Shown here piece after piece: positions 6,745 to 14,577 of a stretch of 18,388 bases of DNA. The position numbers and the translations under genes were made by a program. Position 1 is the stretch's first letter. Each line of letters opens with the position of its first letter. The notes under the pieces were generated by a model that saw only the letters and a list, made by a program, of their open reading frames with translations, searched no databases and was not told the DNA's origin. The stretch covers positions 1-18,388 of the forward strand of contig JALVKK010000004.1 in the NCBI GenBank assembly GCA_027033875.1, given 5' to 3'. This stretch comes from Flavobacteriales bacterium. Its GTDB lineage: Bacteria; Bacteroidota; Bacteroidia; Flavobacteriales; Flavobacteriaceae.

Positions 6745-8751
6745 ATGAAAACTTTTAAGATTAAATCGGATTTTACACCAACCGGTGACCAACCGGAAGC
6801 TATTGAACAATTGTCTAATGCTATTTTGTCCGGTGATAAGTACCAAACATTGCTCGGCGTAACCGGATCGGGAAAAACTTTTACGGTCGCCAATGTAATT
6901 GAAAAAGTGCAACGCCCTACACTGATTTTAGCGCATAATAAAACTTTGGCAGCCCAATTGTTTCAAGAATTTAAACAATTTTTTCCGGATAATGCCGTGG
7001 AATATTTTGTCTCATATTACGATTATTACCAACCGGAAGCATATTTACCCGTTAGTGGCACTTATATCGAAAAAGATTTGTCAATCAATGAAGAAATAGA
7101 ACGCTATCGGCTCAGTACAACATCATCTTTACTTTCCGGCAGACGAGATGTTATTGTTATAGCTTCTGTTTCTTGCTTATATGGTATTGGCAATCCGTCT
7201 GAATTTAAAAAAAATGTCGTCAAAGTCCGTAAGGACATCCGGACTACCAGAACAAAATTGTTACACAATTTGGTTTCTAGCCTATACAGTCGCAGTGAAA
7301 TTCCGAAAGCCGGCAGTTTTACGGTTAAAGGTGATACCATAACGGTTTATCCTTCTTACACAGATAGGTATTTTAGAATTAATTTTTGGGGCGACGAAGT
7401 TGATGCCATCGAAGTGATACACGCCGAATCGGGAGACCTAATCGATACTGCGGAAAGCATTGATATTTATCCGGCTAATATATTTGTAACATCTCCGGCA
7501 AGACGCAACGAGGCTATACAAAATATCCGTCGTGATTTGGGTAAACAAATTGATTATTTTAAAGAAATAGGTAAACATTTGGAGGCTAAACGCCTTAAAG
7601 AACGTACCGAATTTGATTTGGAGATGATGCTTGAACTGGGCTATTGTTCGGGTATTGAAAATTATTCCCGTTATCTTGATGGACGTGCTCCGGGTAGTCG
7701 TCCTTTTTGTTTATTGGATTATTTTCCGGACGATTATTTAATGGTTATTGACGAGAGTCATGTTACCATTCCGCAAGTGCATGCGATGTACGGCGGTGAT
7801 CGTTCGCGTAAAGAAACCTTAGTGGAATACGGTTTTCGTTTGCCTTCGGCAATGGACAACAGACCTTTGAAGTTTGAAGAGTTTGAACAAATGCAAAATC
7901 AAGTGATATATGTCAGTGCAACACCGGCAGATTACGAACTGCAAAAATCGGGTGGAGTGGTCGTAGAACAAGTTATCAGACCGACCGGTTTGTTAGACCC
8001 TGTTATCGAAGTCAGACCGCGTCAAAATCAAGTAGATGATTTGCTTGATGAAATTCAAATAAGGGTCGAAAAAGATGAACGAGTACTGGTAACAACCTTA
8101 ACCAAACGAATGGCGGAAGAATTGACGAAATATTTAACCAAAATCAATGTACGCAGTCGTTATATCCATTCCGACGTCGATACTTTGGAACGCGTGGAAA
8201 TTATGCATGATTTACGTAAAGGTTTGTTTGATGTGTTAGTAGGTGTCAATTTACTTCGTGAAGGACTTGATTTGCCCGAAGTATCTCTCGTAGCTATCCT
8301 CGATGCCGATAAAGAAGGTTTTTTGCGTTCGCATAAATCTTTGACGCAGACTATCGGACGAGCGGCAAGACATGTGAACGGAACTGCTATTTTGTATGCA
8401 AATAAAATAACCAAAAGTATGCAATTGACCATAAACGAAACCAACCGCCGGCGCGAGAAACAAATTGCATATAACCAAAAACACGGTATAACGCCAAAAG
8501 CCATCAAAAAAAGTTTAGAAAACTTGATGAGTCAAAAACAACCTAAATCTTATGTTTACAAAAAAGACTTAACAGATCAGGTTGCCGAAAATAAAGCTTT
8601 ATATCAATCAACGGAAGATCTGGATAAACAAATTAGACAATTAAGAATAAAAATGGAAAAAGCCTCACAAGAATTGGATTTTCTCAAAGCCGCTCAATAT
8701 CGTGATGAGATTATAAATTTACAGAAAGTTAAAAATGAAAAAAAATATTGA
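6745..8751 (+). CDS. uvrB: Excinuclease ABC subunit B (UvrB)
   Basis: UvrB is the damage-verifying helicase-like subunit of nucleotide excision repair. It is loaded by UvrA and recruits UvrC for incision. Features are the N-terminal MKTFKIKSDFTPTGDQPEAI, Walker A GVTGSGKT (38-45), the damage-clamping beta-hairpin YFVSYYDYYQPEAYLP (about 92-107), the motif II equivalent VIDESHVT, motif VI QTIGRAARH, and a C-terminal UVR coiled-coil (EKASQELDFLKAAQYRDEI) that contacts UvrC. The length of 668 aa is normal. An upstream in-frame ATG at 6718 would add nine residues (MYWGIYVFF), but it overlaps the likely -7 promoter element and the extension is not part of the family. The neighbours are unrelated surface and cell-wall genes, and no uvrA or uvrC is in the window. 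Confidence 0.97.
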   Translation: MKTFKIKSDFTPTGDQPEAIEQLSNAILSGDKYQTLLGVTGSGKTFTVANVIEKVQRPTLILAHNKTLAAQLFQEFKQFFPDNAVEYFVSYYDYYQPEAYLPVSGTYIEKDLSINEEIERYRLSTTSSLLSGRRDVIVIASVSCLYGIGNPSEFKKNVVKVRKDIRTTRTKLLHNLVSSLYSRSEIPKAGSFTVKGDTITVYPSYTDRYFRINFWGDEVDAIEVIHAESGDLIDTAESIDIYPANIFVTSPARRNEAIQNIRRDLGKQIDYFKEIGKHLEAKRLKERTEFDLEMMLELGYCSGIENYSRYLDGRAPGSRPFCLLDYFPDDYLMVIDESHVTIPQVHAMYGGDRSRKETLVEYGFRLPSAMDNRPLKFEEFEQMQNQVIYVSATPADYELQKSGGVVVEQVIRPTGLLDPVIEVRPRQNQVDDLLDEIQIRVEKDERVLVTTLTKRMAEELTKYLTKINVRSRYIHSDVDTLERVEIMHDLRKGLFDVLVGVNLLREGLDLPEVSLVAILDADKEGFLRSHKSLTQTIGRAARHVNGTAILYANKITKSMQLTINETNRRREKQIAYNQKHGITPKAIKKSLENLMSQKQPKSYVYKKDLTDQVAENKALYQSTEDLDKQIRQLRIKMEKASQELDFLKAAQYRDEIINLQKVKNEKKY

Positions 8752-8778
8752 TAGTTGTAAAAAAAATATATATATTTG
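8748..8778 (+). promoter_or_regulatory. Promoter for the lytic transglycosylase gene
   Basis: TTG (8748-8750), a 20-nt spacer and TATATTTG (8771-8778) match the consensus. The TTG spans the last codons of uvrB. The predicted start near 8784 leaves about 12 nt of leader before ATG 8796. Confidence 0.6.
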
Positions 8779-8795
8779 GGAAAAATTGAATTATA

Positions 8796-9704
8796 ATGTT
8801 AAAAAAAATCGTTTTATTAGTTATAAGTTTATGTATTGCCGGAGTTGCCGGCTACAATTTTACAACGGACCCACATACCAAAGAAGCTGTACATAACGGT
8901 TTTCACAATAATTATAAGGTTTATGCCATTCCTTTGCCCGATTCGTTGCAATTTGTTGACGAACAAGTTCCCATTCAACAAAAAGATGTCAGAGAACGTA
9001 TAGACAGGGAATTGCTGGTCAATACATATTGGCAATCAAACGGACTGCTATTGATAAAACGTAAGCACAAATATTTTCCGGTTATTGAAAAAATTTTAGA
9101 ACGTGAAGGTGTCCCCGATGATTTTAAATATTTGGCTGTTGCCGAAAGCGGACTACAAAATGTTACTTCACCGGCAGGTGCAAAAGGTTTTTGGCAAATA
9201 TTGAAAAAAACCGGCAAAGAACTCGGACTCGAAATTAATGACGAAGTAGATGAACGTTACCATTTGGAAAAAGCAACTGTTGCCGCTTGTCGATATCTCA
9301 AAAATGCCAAGCAAAAATACGGTTCTTGGACATTGGCTGCCGCTTCGTATAATGCCGGTATGAACAAAATCACCAAAGAGATGCAACGACAGCTTACAAA
9401 CAACTACTACGATTTGTACCTGAACGAAGAAACCGCTCGTTATATCCCCCGAATTATTGCGCTTAAACACATTTTGGAACATCCGGAAGATTTCGGTTTT
9501 ATTTTTAGTCAAGAAGATTTATACACCCCTTACGATTATAAAGAAATCCTTGTCGATAGCAGCATTACGGATCTGGCGTTATTCGCCAAACAATATAATA
9601 TGACTTATAAAGAATTGAAATTGCTCAATCCGTGGTTACGAAGTGATAAATTGACCAATAAACAGGCTAAAACTTATCGTATTAAAGTATTGAAAACCAA
9701 ATGA
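8796..9704 (+). CDS. Lytic transglycosylase (SLT/MltD-like)
   Basis: This enzyme cleaves the glycosidic bond between N-acetylmuramic acid and N-acetylglucosamine in peptidoglycan, forming 1,6-anhydro ends. Residues 1-20 are hydrophobic (MLKKIVLLVISLCIAGVAGY) and serve as an export signal or membrane anchor. The SLT domain spans about 90-225. It carries the catalytic Glu117 in YLAVAESGLQN, then SPAGAKGFWQILKKTGKELGL, AAASYNAGMNKI and ARYIPRIIALK, all standard for family 1 enzymes of the MltD type. The C-terminal 60 residues (LALFAKQYNMTYKELKLLNPWL) resemble a single degenerate LysM-like unit that may help bind peptidoglycan. It is 302 aa. It has its own promoter and is not in an obvious operon. 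A role in wall turnover or in opening the wall for secretion apparatus is inferred. Confidence 0.9.
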   Translation: MLKKIVLLVISLCIAGVAGYNFTTDPHTKEAVHNGFHNNYKVYAIPLPDSLQFVDEQVPIQQKDVRERIDRELLVNTYWQSNGLLLIKRKHKYFPVIEKILEREGVPDDFKYLAVAESGLQNVTSPAGAKGFWQILKKTGKELGLEINDEVDERYHLEKATVAACRYLKNAKQKYGSWTLAAASYNAGMNKITKEMQRQLTNNYYDLYLNEETARYIPRIIALKHILEHPEDFGFIFSQEDLYTPYDYKEILVDSSITDLALFAKQYNMTYKELKLLNPWLRSDKLTNKQAKTYRIKVLKTK

Positions 9705-9750
9705 GTTATCGAATTAATAACTTTGTTGCAGATGCAGTGTAGTTGATTTT

Positions 9751-9769
9751 GCAAATAATTTGCTTTTTT
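9751..9769 (+). terminator. Weak intrinsic terminator after the transglycosylase gene
   Basis: GCAAA (9751-9755) pairs with TTTGC (9759-9763) across a 3-nt loop, followed directly by six T. The stem is only 5 bp, so it may be inefficient. The rest of the 190-nt gap shows no gene. Confidence 0.4.
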
Positions 9770-9872
9770 GGTTTGTTGCGTTGAATAGTTTCAAGTGTTA
9801 CATTTTTTTGCTAATAATTATTGTGTAAAATAGAAAGACAGTTAATTTTTATTAGAGATAAAAAAATATTGT

Positions 9873-9880
9873 TATATTTG
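9873..9880 (+). promoter_or_regulatory. -7 promoter element TATATTTG before the T9SS type A protein gene
   Basis: TATATTTG at 9873-9880 matches TAnnTTTG. The -33 region is only T-rich, with no TTG at the right distance. Transcription would start near 9886, so translation must begin at ATG 9893 or 9899, not at the GTG-like or other upstream in-frame codons. Confidence 0.5.
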
Positions 9881-9898
9881 AATCATAAAAAAATGATT

Positions 9899-12055
9899 AT
9901 GAATAAGAATATTTATTATTTGTTTTTTGTGTTGTTTGCCCTAAACTGGCAGGCGAAAGCACAATTTAGTGAAAATTTTGATACCGGCGTCCCCGGTTCA
10001 ATGACACAAGTTTATTTGAATAATAGCGTAGATTGGACGGGTTGTAACGGCAATTCCGGTCCTGCTGTTTGTCCGTACAACGGTGCCGGATCGGCGCAGT
10101 TATACGAAACCGGTTACAATGATTCCAAAACCGCTTTGGTTACACCGGTTATGGATTTGTCCTCCGGCGCGTATCAATTAAAATTTTCTCACGTACAACC
10201 GGATTGGAGTGATGATCAAAATATTTTGACAGTTGAAATTTCGACGGATAACGGCGCAAGTTGGACGCAAGTAGTGCAATATCTCAATGATATATCCGAT
10301 TGGGTCGATGAACTTATATATTTAGACAACTTTAACTTGACAGCTACTACACAAATTAGATTTATAGGAACTCTTGATTATGGTTATGCCATAGGTTTGG
10401 ACGATGTTGTGATAGAGCCACAACCTTCTTGTTTGCCCGTATCCGATTTGTCAGCTTCCAATTTTACAACAGATTCCGCCGAATTATCTTGGACGGAAAA
10501 CGGCTCGGCTACGGCTTGGAATATTGAGTACGGTCCTGCCGGATTTACGCAAGGCAACGGTACAGTAGTAGCAGTTTCGAATAGTCCTTATATTCTGACA
10601 GGATTAAGCACAAATACGATTTATGATTATTATGTACAAGCTGATTGTGGCAATGGAGATGTTAGTATTTGGGAAGGACCGTTTACCTTTTCAACCGCCG
10701 GAACTTGCGGCTTTTATAGAATAGATTTAATAGATTCTTTTGGAGACGGGTGGAATGGCGGAAGCCTTACCGTATATGTCAACGGAACGGCATATTTGTC
10801 GGATATTACACTTAGTGACGGCTACGGACCCGAATCGCATTATCTCCCCGTTGATACCGGTGATATTCTATCATTTGAATATACCGCCGGAACTTATGGT
10901 GATGAAAACGAATACATTGTTTATGACAATACGGATACAGTTGTAGCCGACCAGGGGGCAAACGATGATATTCCCGGTAATATCGGCGACCCGAGTATCC
11001 CTTCCGGTCTGCAAGCTTGTGCAATTTGTCCGCAACCAAGCAATTTGTCCGCATCAAATATAACAGCAACTCAAGCTGATTTGTCTTGGGACGAAAACGG
11101 TACTGCCACCGCTTGGAATATTGAATACGGTCCGGCAGGATTTACACTCGGACAAGGTACAACAGTCGCTGTTACCAATAATCCTTATACTTTAACAGCC
11201 TTAAATTATTCTACCGATTATGATTTTTATGTGCAAGCAGATTGCGGTAACGGAGATACCAGTACTTGGTCAGGACCTTTTAGTTTTACAACACTTTGTC
11301 CCGTCTCTCAAAATCTGCCTTATTCAATAGATTTTGATTCCAATGCATATTGTTGGTCGGTTGAAGATGCCAATGGAGACAATAAAGAATGGTCGCGAGG
11401 GACAACTAATAATACGGCGATATCTTGTGTTTCGGATAGTAACGATTATGTAATGTTTATGGAAGGAGATCCAAATACCGATATGGATGATTGGTTATTC
11501 AGTCCCGGCTTTAATTTAACAGCAAATACCGATTATACGATTTCTTTTTCTTATGGGAATGATGACAGTAGTACGCATACGGAAGATTTGGATGTTTATT
11601 TGACAACCGCACCCAATTCAACCGATGCGCTAAACGGGATACAATTTTTCTCGGAAACAGGTATCAGTGACGGTTGTCATGACTTTATTGATAATGCCGT
11701 TACCGTACCTAATGATAGAGTGTATTACATAGCATTTCACGGCAAAACCCCTGCAGATCAAGGCTATTTAATGCTCGACGATTTTTCTATATCGCCAACA
11801 CCGGGTGCTGTCAATGAATTAACCGGTATTTTAGGTATATATCCAAACCCGACAACCGGCAAATTTGTTATCAAATCTCACGATTTGGATAACGCCAAAG
11901 TATTTGTTTATTCAATGAGCGGTAAAGAAATTTACCATAGTACTATTGATAGTGATGCTTATTCCATTGATTTAAGAAATGTTAAAAACGGTGTTTATTT
12001 TGTGAAAATAACATCTGATAATAAATCTTATATCGATAAATTGATTGTCAAATAA
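9899..12055 (+). CDS. Secreted fibronectin III protein with T9SS type A sorting domain
   Basis: This is a 718-aa exported protein. Residues 1-21 are a signal peptide (MNKNIYYLFFVLFALNWQAKA, then Q). Next comes a jelly-roll, cleaved-adhesin-like domain (FSENFDTG ... IGLDDVVIEP, about 22-175). A fibronectin III domain (about 178-266) precedes a domain with the DSFGDGWNGGSLTVYVNG motif (about 268-375). A second fibronectin III domain (about 377-465) is followed by a choice-of-anchor-J-like domain (YSIDFDSN ... LMLDDFSISP, about 466-635). Residues 641-718 are a type A sorting domain (GIYPNPTTGKFVIKS ... NGVYFVKITSDNKSYIDKLIVK). The two fibronectin domains are close copies. No protease or glycosidase site is seen, so adhesion is the likely role, by inference. 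ATG 9893 (two codons earlier) is an equally possible start. The frame is open back to 9821, but that lies upstream of the likely promoter. Confidence 0.88.
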   Translation: MNKNIYYLFFVLFALNWQAKAQFSENFDTGVPGSMTQVYLNNSVDWTGCNGNSGPAVCPYNGAGSAQLYETGYNDSKTALVTPVMDLSSGAYQLKFSHVQPDWSDDQNILTVEISTDNGASWTQVVQYLNDISDWVDELIYLDNFNLTATTQIRFIGTLDYGYAIGLDDVVIEPQPSCLPVSDLSASNFTTDSAELSWTENGSATAWNIEYGPAGFTQGNGTVVAVSNSPYILTGLSTNTIYDYYVQADCGNGDVSIWEGPFTFSTAGTCGFYRIDLIDSFGDGWNGGSLTVYVNGTAYLSDITLSDGYGPESHYLPVDTGDILSFEYTAGTYGDENEYIVYDNTDTVVADQGANDDIPGNIGDPSIPSGLQACAICPQPSNLSASNITATQADLSWDENGTATAWNIEYGPAGFTLGQGTTVAVTNNPYTLTALNYSTDYDFYVQADCGNGDTSTWSGPFSFTTLCPVSQNLPYSIDFDSNAYCWSVEDANGDNKEWSRGTTNNTAISCVSDSNDYVMFMEGDPNTDMDDWLFSPGFNLTANTDYTISFSYGNDDSSTHTEDLDVYLTTAPNSTDALNGIQFFSETGISDGCHDFIDNAVTVPNDRVYYIAFHGKTPADQGYLMLDDFSISPTPGAVNELTGILGIYPNPTTGKFVIKSHDLDNAKVFVYSMSGKEIYHSTIDSDAYSIDLRNVKNGVYFVKITSDNKSYIDKLIVK

Positions 12056-12071
12056 GATTCTCGAAAGAATC
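12056..12071 (+). other. Small hairpin directly after the stop codon
   Basis: GATTCT (12056-12061) pairs with AGAATC (12066-12071) around the loop CGAA. It begins one base after the TAA and 15 nt before the real terminator. It may protect the 3' end of the message, but no T-run follows, so it is not itself a terminator. Confidence 0.3.
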
Positions 12072-12085
12072 AAATTCTACATAAG

Positions 12086-12116
12086 AAAAGCTGTCTTAAA
12101 AAGGCAGCTTTTTTAT
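12086..12116 (+). terminator. Intrinsic terminator of the T9SS type A protein gene
   Basis: AAAAGCTGTC (12086-12095) pairs with GGCAGCTTTT (12103-12112), 10 bp with one G-T pair and a 7-nt A-rich loop, followed by further T (TTTTTTAT). This is a standard terminator about 30 nt after the stop codon. Confidence 0.85.
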
Positions 12117-12200
12117 GTCTTGATAAAATAATCAAATATTCGACAACTATATTTTTTGTTTTGAACGGGATTGTGTAATTTTATGAAAAATTTATTAAAT

Positions 12201-13634
12201 ATGAAAAAATTGTATCAAATCAAAAATTTTATAAACGGCAAATTTATTGACAGTATTGAAAAATTACCAGTTTATCAAAAATATTCCGGCGACTTATTGG
12301 CAGAAGTTTCGATTGCTACTGAAATTCAAGTAGAAGAAGCAATTGCGTCCGCGCACGAAAGTTTTCATCTATTCAAACATTTATCTGCCGAAAAAAAAGC
12401 CGGTATTTTAAGTGATTTGTATGATTTGTTAAAACAAAATCAGGATAAATTCAGTCAAATCATCGCTGCCGAAGCCGGTAAACCTATCGGTTATGCCCGC
12501 AGTGAGGTCAATAGAGCTTTGGATAATATTCGGACAGGTATCAGAGCTGTTTTGGAATTTGCTGGCAGGCAGGTTCCAATGGATTATCTCAACGGTAAAG
12601 GCAAAACCGCTTATACTTTACGCTTTGCATCAGGTCCGGTATTAGGCATCACACCTTTTAATTTTCCTTTGAATTTGGCACTGCACAAACTCATTCCGGC
12701 TATCGGGGTAGGGGCGCCTGTAATTTTAAAACCGGCACCGCAAGCACCGGTAACACTTCTGTTGTTAGCAGAACTTTTGGCACAAACAGATTTGCCGAAA
12801 GGCACTGTCAATATTCTTTTTACAACTAATAACTTGTCTCAAAAAATGGTAGAAGACGATCGTCTTAAAATTTTATCATTTACAGGTAGCGACAAAGTAG
12901 GTTGGAAACTCAAAAGCTTAGCCGGCAAAAAGAAAGTCTTGTTGGAAATGGGCGGTAATGCCGCTACTATTATCGATGAATCAGCCGACCTCAAACGAGC
13001 TGCCAAAAAATTAGCCTACGGTAGTTTTCTCAATGCCGGACAAATTTGCATCTCAACCCAACGAATTTATGTAATTGAATCTGTTTTTAATAAATTTTTG
13101 GAGTATTTTATCGAAGAAACACGGCAAATTAAATCCGGTGATATGTTTGACCCTGATGTAGTAAACAGTAGCATGATTTCGCATAATGACCTGTTGCGTA
13201 TTGATGCTTGGGTACAAGAAGCTGTGGAGCAAGGAGCAAAAATTTTAGAAGGTGGTAAAATTTTAGACGAAAAAGCTAATATTTATGCTCCGACAATATT
13301 GACCAATACAAAACCGGAAATGAAAGTGTGGTCGGAAGAAGCCTTTGCTCCGGTTGTTTTGGTTGAAAAAGTCAAAAATTTTAAGGAAGCCGTCATTGCA
13401 GCCAACAATACCCGCTACGGTTTACAAGCCGGTGTTTTTTCTAATAACATCAAACATATTTTGTATGCTCAAAAACATTTGGAAGTAGGCGGTGTTATCA
13501 TCAACGATATTCCCGGATTCAGAATTGACGGTATGCCATACGGCGGTGTCAAAGATTCGGGTATTGGACGAGAAGGAGCTTTATATGCGATGCAAGATTT
13601 TACGGAACCGAGACTTATTGTTTTAGATGCTTGA
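12201..13634 (+). CDS. NAD(P)-dependent aldehyde dehydrogenase
   Basis: This soluble enzyme oxidises an aldehyde to the acid with NAD(P)+; its natural substrate is not evident. Numbering from ATG 12201 (477 aa), the Rossmann region holds GPVLGITPFNFPLNLALHKL and VILKPAPQAP, then FTGSDKVGW. The general base Glu249 is in LLEMGGNAATI, and the catalytic nucleophile Cys283 is in NAGQICISTQRIYV. The C-terminal EEAFAPVVLVE and PYGGVKDSGIGREG are also typical. All key residues are present. Three in-frame starts compete: GTG 12171, ATG 12183 and ATG 12201. The last has the best A-rich context, and MKKLYQIKNFINGKFID is where family members begin. The previous gene ends in a strong terminator, so this gene is separately transcribed, but I see only a weak promoter candidate (TTGTTTTG at 12156-12163). 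Confidence 0.92.
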   Translation: MKKLYQIKNFINGKFIDSIEKLPVYQKYSGDLLAEVSIATEIQVEEAIASAHESFHLFKHLSAEKKAGILSDLYDLLKQNQDKFSQIIAAEAGKPIGYARSEVNRALDNIRTGIRAVLEFAGRQVPMDYLNGKGKTAYTLRFASGPVLGITPFNFPLNLALHKLIPAIGVGAPVILKPAPQAPVTLLLLAELLAQTDLPKGTVNILFTTNNLSQKMVEDDRLKILSFTGSDKVGWKLKSLAGKKKVLLEMGGNAATIIDESADLKRAAKKLAYGSFLNAGQICISTQRIYVIESVFNKFLEYFIEETRQIKSGDMFDPDVVNSSMISHNDLLRIDAWVQEAVEQGAKILEGGKILDEKANIYAPTILTNTKPEMKVWSEEAFAPVVLVEKVKNFKEAVIAANNTRYGLQAGVFSNNIKHILYAQKHLEVGGVIINDIPGFRIDGMPYGGVKDSGIGREGALYAMQDFTEPRLIVLDA

Positions 13635-13657
13635 TAGTCAAATCATAAGATTGTTAA

Positions 13658-13686
13658 ACAAAAAAAAGCCCCCTACAAAGGGAGCT
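13658..13686 (-). terminator. Intrinsic terminator of rpsT
   Basis: On the minus strand AGCTCCCT (13686-13679) pairs with AGGGGGCT (13674-13667) with one G-T pair and a 4-nt loop, followed by a run of seven T. It lies about 26 nt after the rpsT stop. It does not have a T-run on the plus strand, so it does not serve the aldehyde dehydrogenase gene equally well. Confidence 0.85.
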
Positions 13687-13712
13687 ATTGTAAATTATTA
13701 TTAAAAAATATT

Positions 13713-13967
13713 TTAACCTAATCCGTTGACGTGTTTGGTTAATTTAGATTTTAAATTAGCCGCTTTGTTGCTGTGAATAATATTTCTTTTCGCCAAACGG
13801 TCAATCATTGATACCACTTTGGGTAAAAATGCTTCCGCTTCCGCTTTATCAGTCATTTTTCTTAAATTTTTAATGGCTGTACGGGTAGATTTGTGATAAA
13901 ATCTATTGTGCAATCTTTTCTTTTGATCTTGTCTGATTCTCTTTAATGCTGACTTGTGATGTGCCAT
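13713..13967 (-). CDS. rpsT: 30S ribosomal protein S20 (bS20)
   Basis: bS20 is a small basic helical protein that binds 16S rRNA near the bottom of the 30S body and assists assembly. The product is 84 aa, starts MAHHKSALKRIRQDQKKRLHN and contains the helical core RTAIKNLRKMTDKAEAEAFLPKV and NIIHSNKAANLKSKLTKHV. This is the typical family length and pattern. It lies about 50 nt downstream of two tRNA-Glu genes on the same strand. No clear TAnnTTTG element is visible in that gap, so it may be co-transcribed with the tRNAs. In many bacteria S20 represses its own translation, but no such structure is evident in the short leader here. Confidence 0.97.
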   Translation of the reverse strand: MAHHKSALKRIRQDQKKRLHNRFYHKSTRTAIKNLRKMTDKAEAEAFLPKVVSMIDRLAKRNIIHSNKAANLKSKLTKHVNGLG

Positions 13968-14016
13968 ATCTTTTTTTTTATTTATTTGAAAACCTTTTGG
14001 TTATCGTTAATATTTG

Positions 14017-14088
14017 TAGTCCGTAGGGGAATCGAACCCCTGTTACCAGGATGAAAACCTGGCGTCCTAACCCCTAGACGAACGGACC
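14017..14088 (-). tRNA. tRNA-Glu (UUC), copy nearer rpsT
   Basis: The minus strand reads GGTCCGTTCGTCTAGG at the 5' end and CTACGGACTA at the 3' end. The 7-bp acceptor stem closes with a G-U first pair. The anticodon arm CCAGG-TTTTCAT-CCTGG gives anticodon TTC, and the T arm has GGTTCGATTCC. The 3' CCA is not encoded. It is identical over its 72 nt to the copy at 14125-14196. Confidence 0.95.
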
Positions 14089-14124
14089 ATAATAGGATTT
14101 GTTCCTAAAATTATTTCAACTTTG

Positions 14125-14196
14125 TAGTCCGTAGGGGAATCGAACCCCTGTTACCAGGATGAAAACCTGGCGTCCTAACCCCTAGACGAACGGACC
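14125..14196 (-). tRNA. tRNA-Glu (UUC), promoter-proximal copy
   Basis: This is the same 72-nt tRNA as the copy at 14017-14088, with anticodon TTC in the loop TTTTCAT and no encoded CCA. A consensus promoter ends about 19 nt upstream. A 36-nt spacer separates it from the second copy, and both lead toward rpsT. Confidence 0.95.
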
Positions 14197-14214
14197 ATAT
14201 TATTTTTTGAATTG

Positions 14215-14245
14215 CAAAAATAAAAAGATTTTTTTATTCGGCAAA
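14215..14245 (-). promoter_or_regulatory. Promoter of the tRNA-Glu pair (and probably rpsT)
   Basis: On the minus strand TTTG (14245-14242), a 19-nt spacer and TATTTTTG followed by C (14222-14215) match the full consensus TTTG/TAnnTTTGC. Transcription would start near 14209, about 13 nt before the mature tRNA 5' end. Confidence 0.75.
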
Positions 14246-14289
14246 AAAAATTAAAATGGTTTTTTAAAATTTATCATGTGTCATTTCGA

Positions 14290-14577
14290 ACGATCCCGAC
14301 GAAAGTCTGGAGAGGAGAAATCTAATTCTTATCTTGTAACTTGATACCAGCTACTTGATACAAACTTTTAACTTAGGTCACTGAGCTTGTCGAAGTGTAA
14401 CTTTCAACTTTCAACTCAAAACCCGTATCTTTGCCGTTACGATACTTACGAAAGTAGGGAGAGAAATCCCAACTAGTTACTTGATACTAGCTACTTGATA
14501 CGAACTTTTAACTTAGGTCACTGAGCTTGTCGAAATGCAACTTTCAACTTTCAACTCAAAACCCGTATCTTTGCCGT
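14290..14577. repeat. Tandem duplication of a promoter-bearing module before rbfA
   Basis: Copy 1 (about 14290-14437) and copy 2 (about 14439-14577) share a common order of parts: ACGA..CGACGAAAGT or TACGAAAGTA, GGAGAG.GAAAT, CTTGATAC.AGCTACTTGATAC, AACTTTTAACTTAGG, TCACTGAGCTTGTCGAA, AACTTTCAACTTTCAACTC and finally CCCGTATCTTTGCCGT. Copy 2 runs directly into the rbfA start codon. Both copies end in the same -7 element. The 14197-14289 part of the gap is T/A-rich and holds the tRNA promoter. Confidence 0.8.
14542..14573 (+). promoter_or_regulatory. Promoter of rbfA, at the end of repeat copy 2
   Basis: TTTC (14542-14545, one base off TTTG), a 20-nt spacer and TATCTTTG (14566-14573) form the promoter. 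The -7 element ends only 4 nt before the rbfA ATG, so the message should start at or next to the start codon. The identical element at 14426-14433 in repeat copy 1 could act as a second, more distant promoter. Confidence 0.6.

Noticed and set aside
14527..14577. N-terminal extension of RbfA (starts MSKCNFQLS)
   Set aside because: These codons are the tail of repeat copy 2 and include the -7 promoter element. RbfA homologues start at the METTRQKRIAKI segment.
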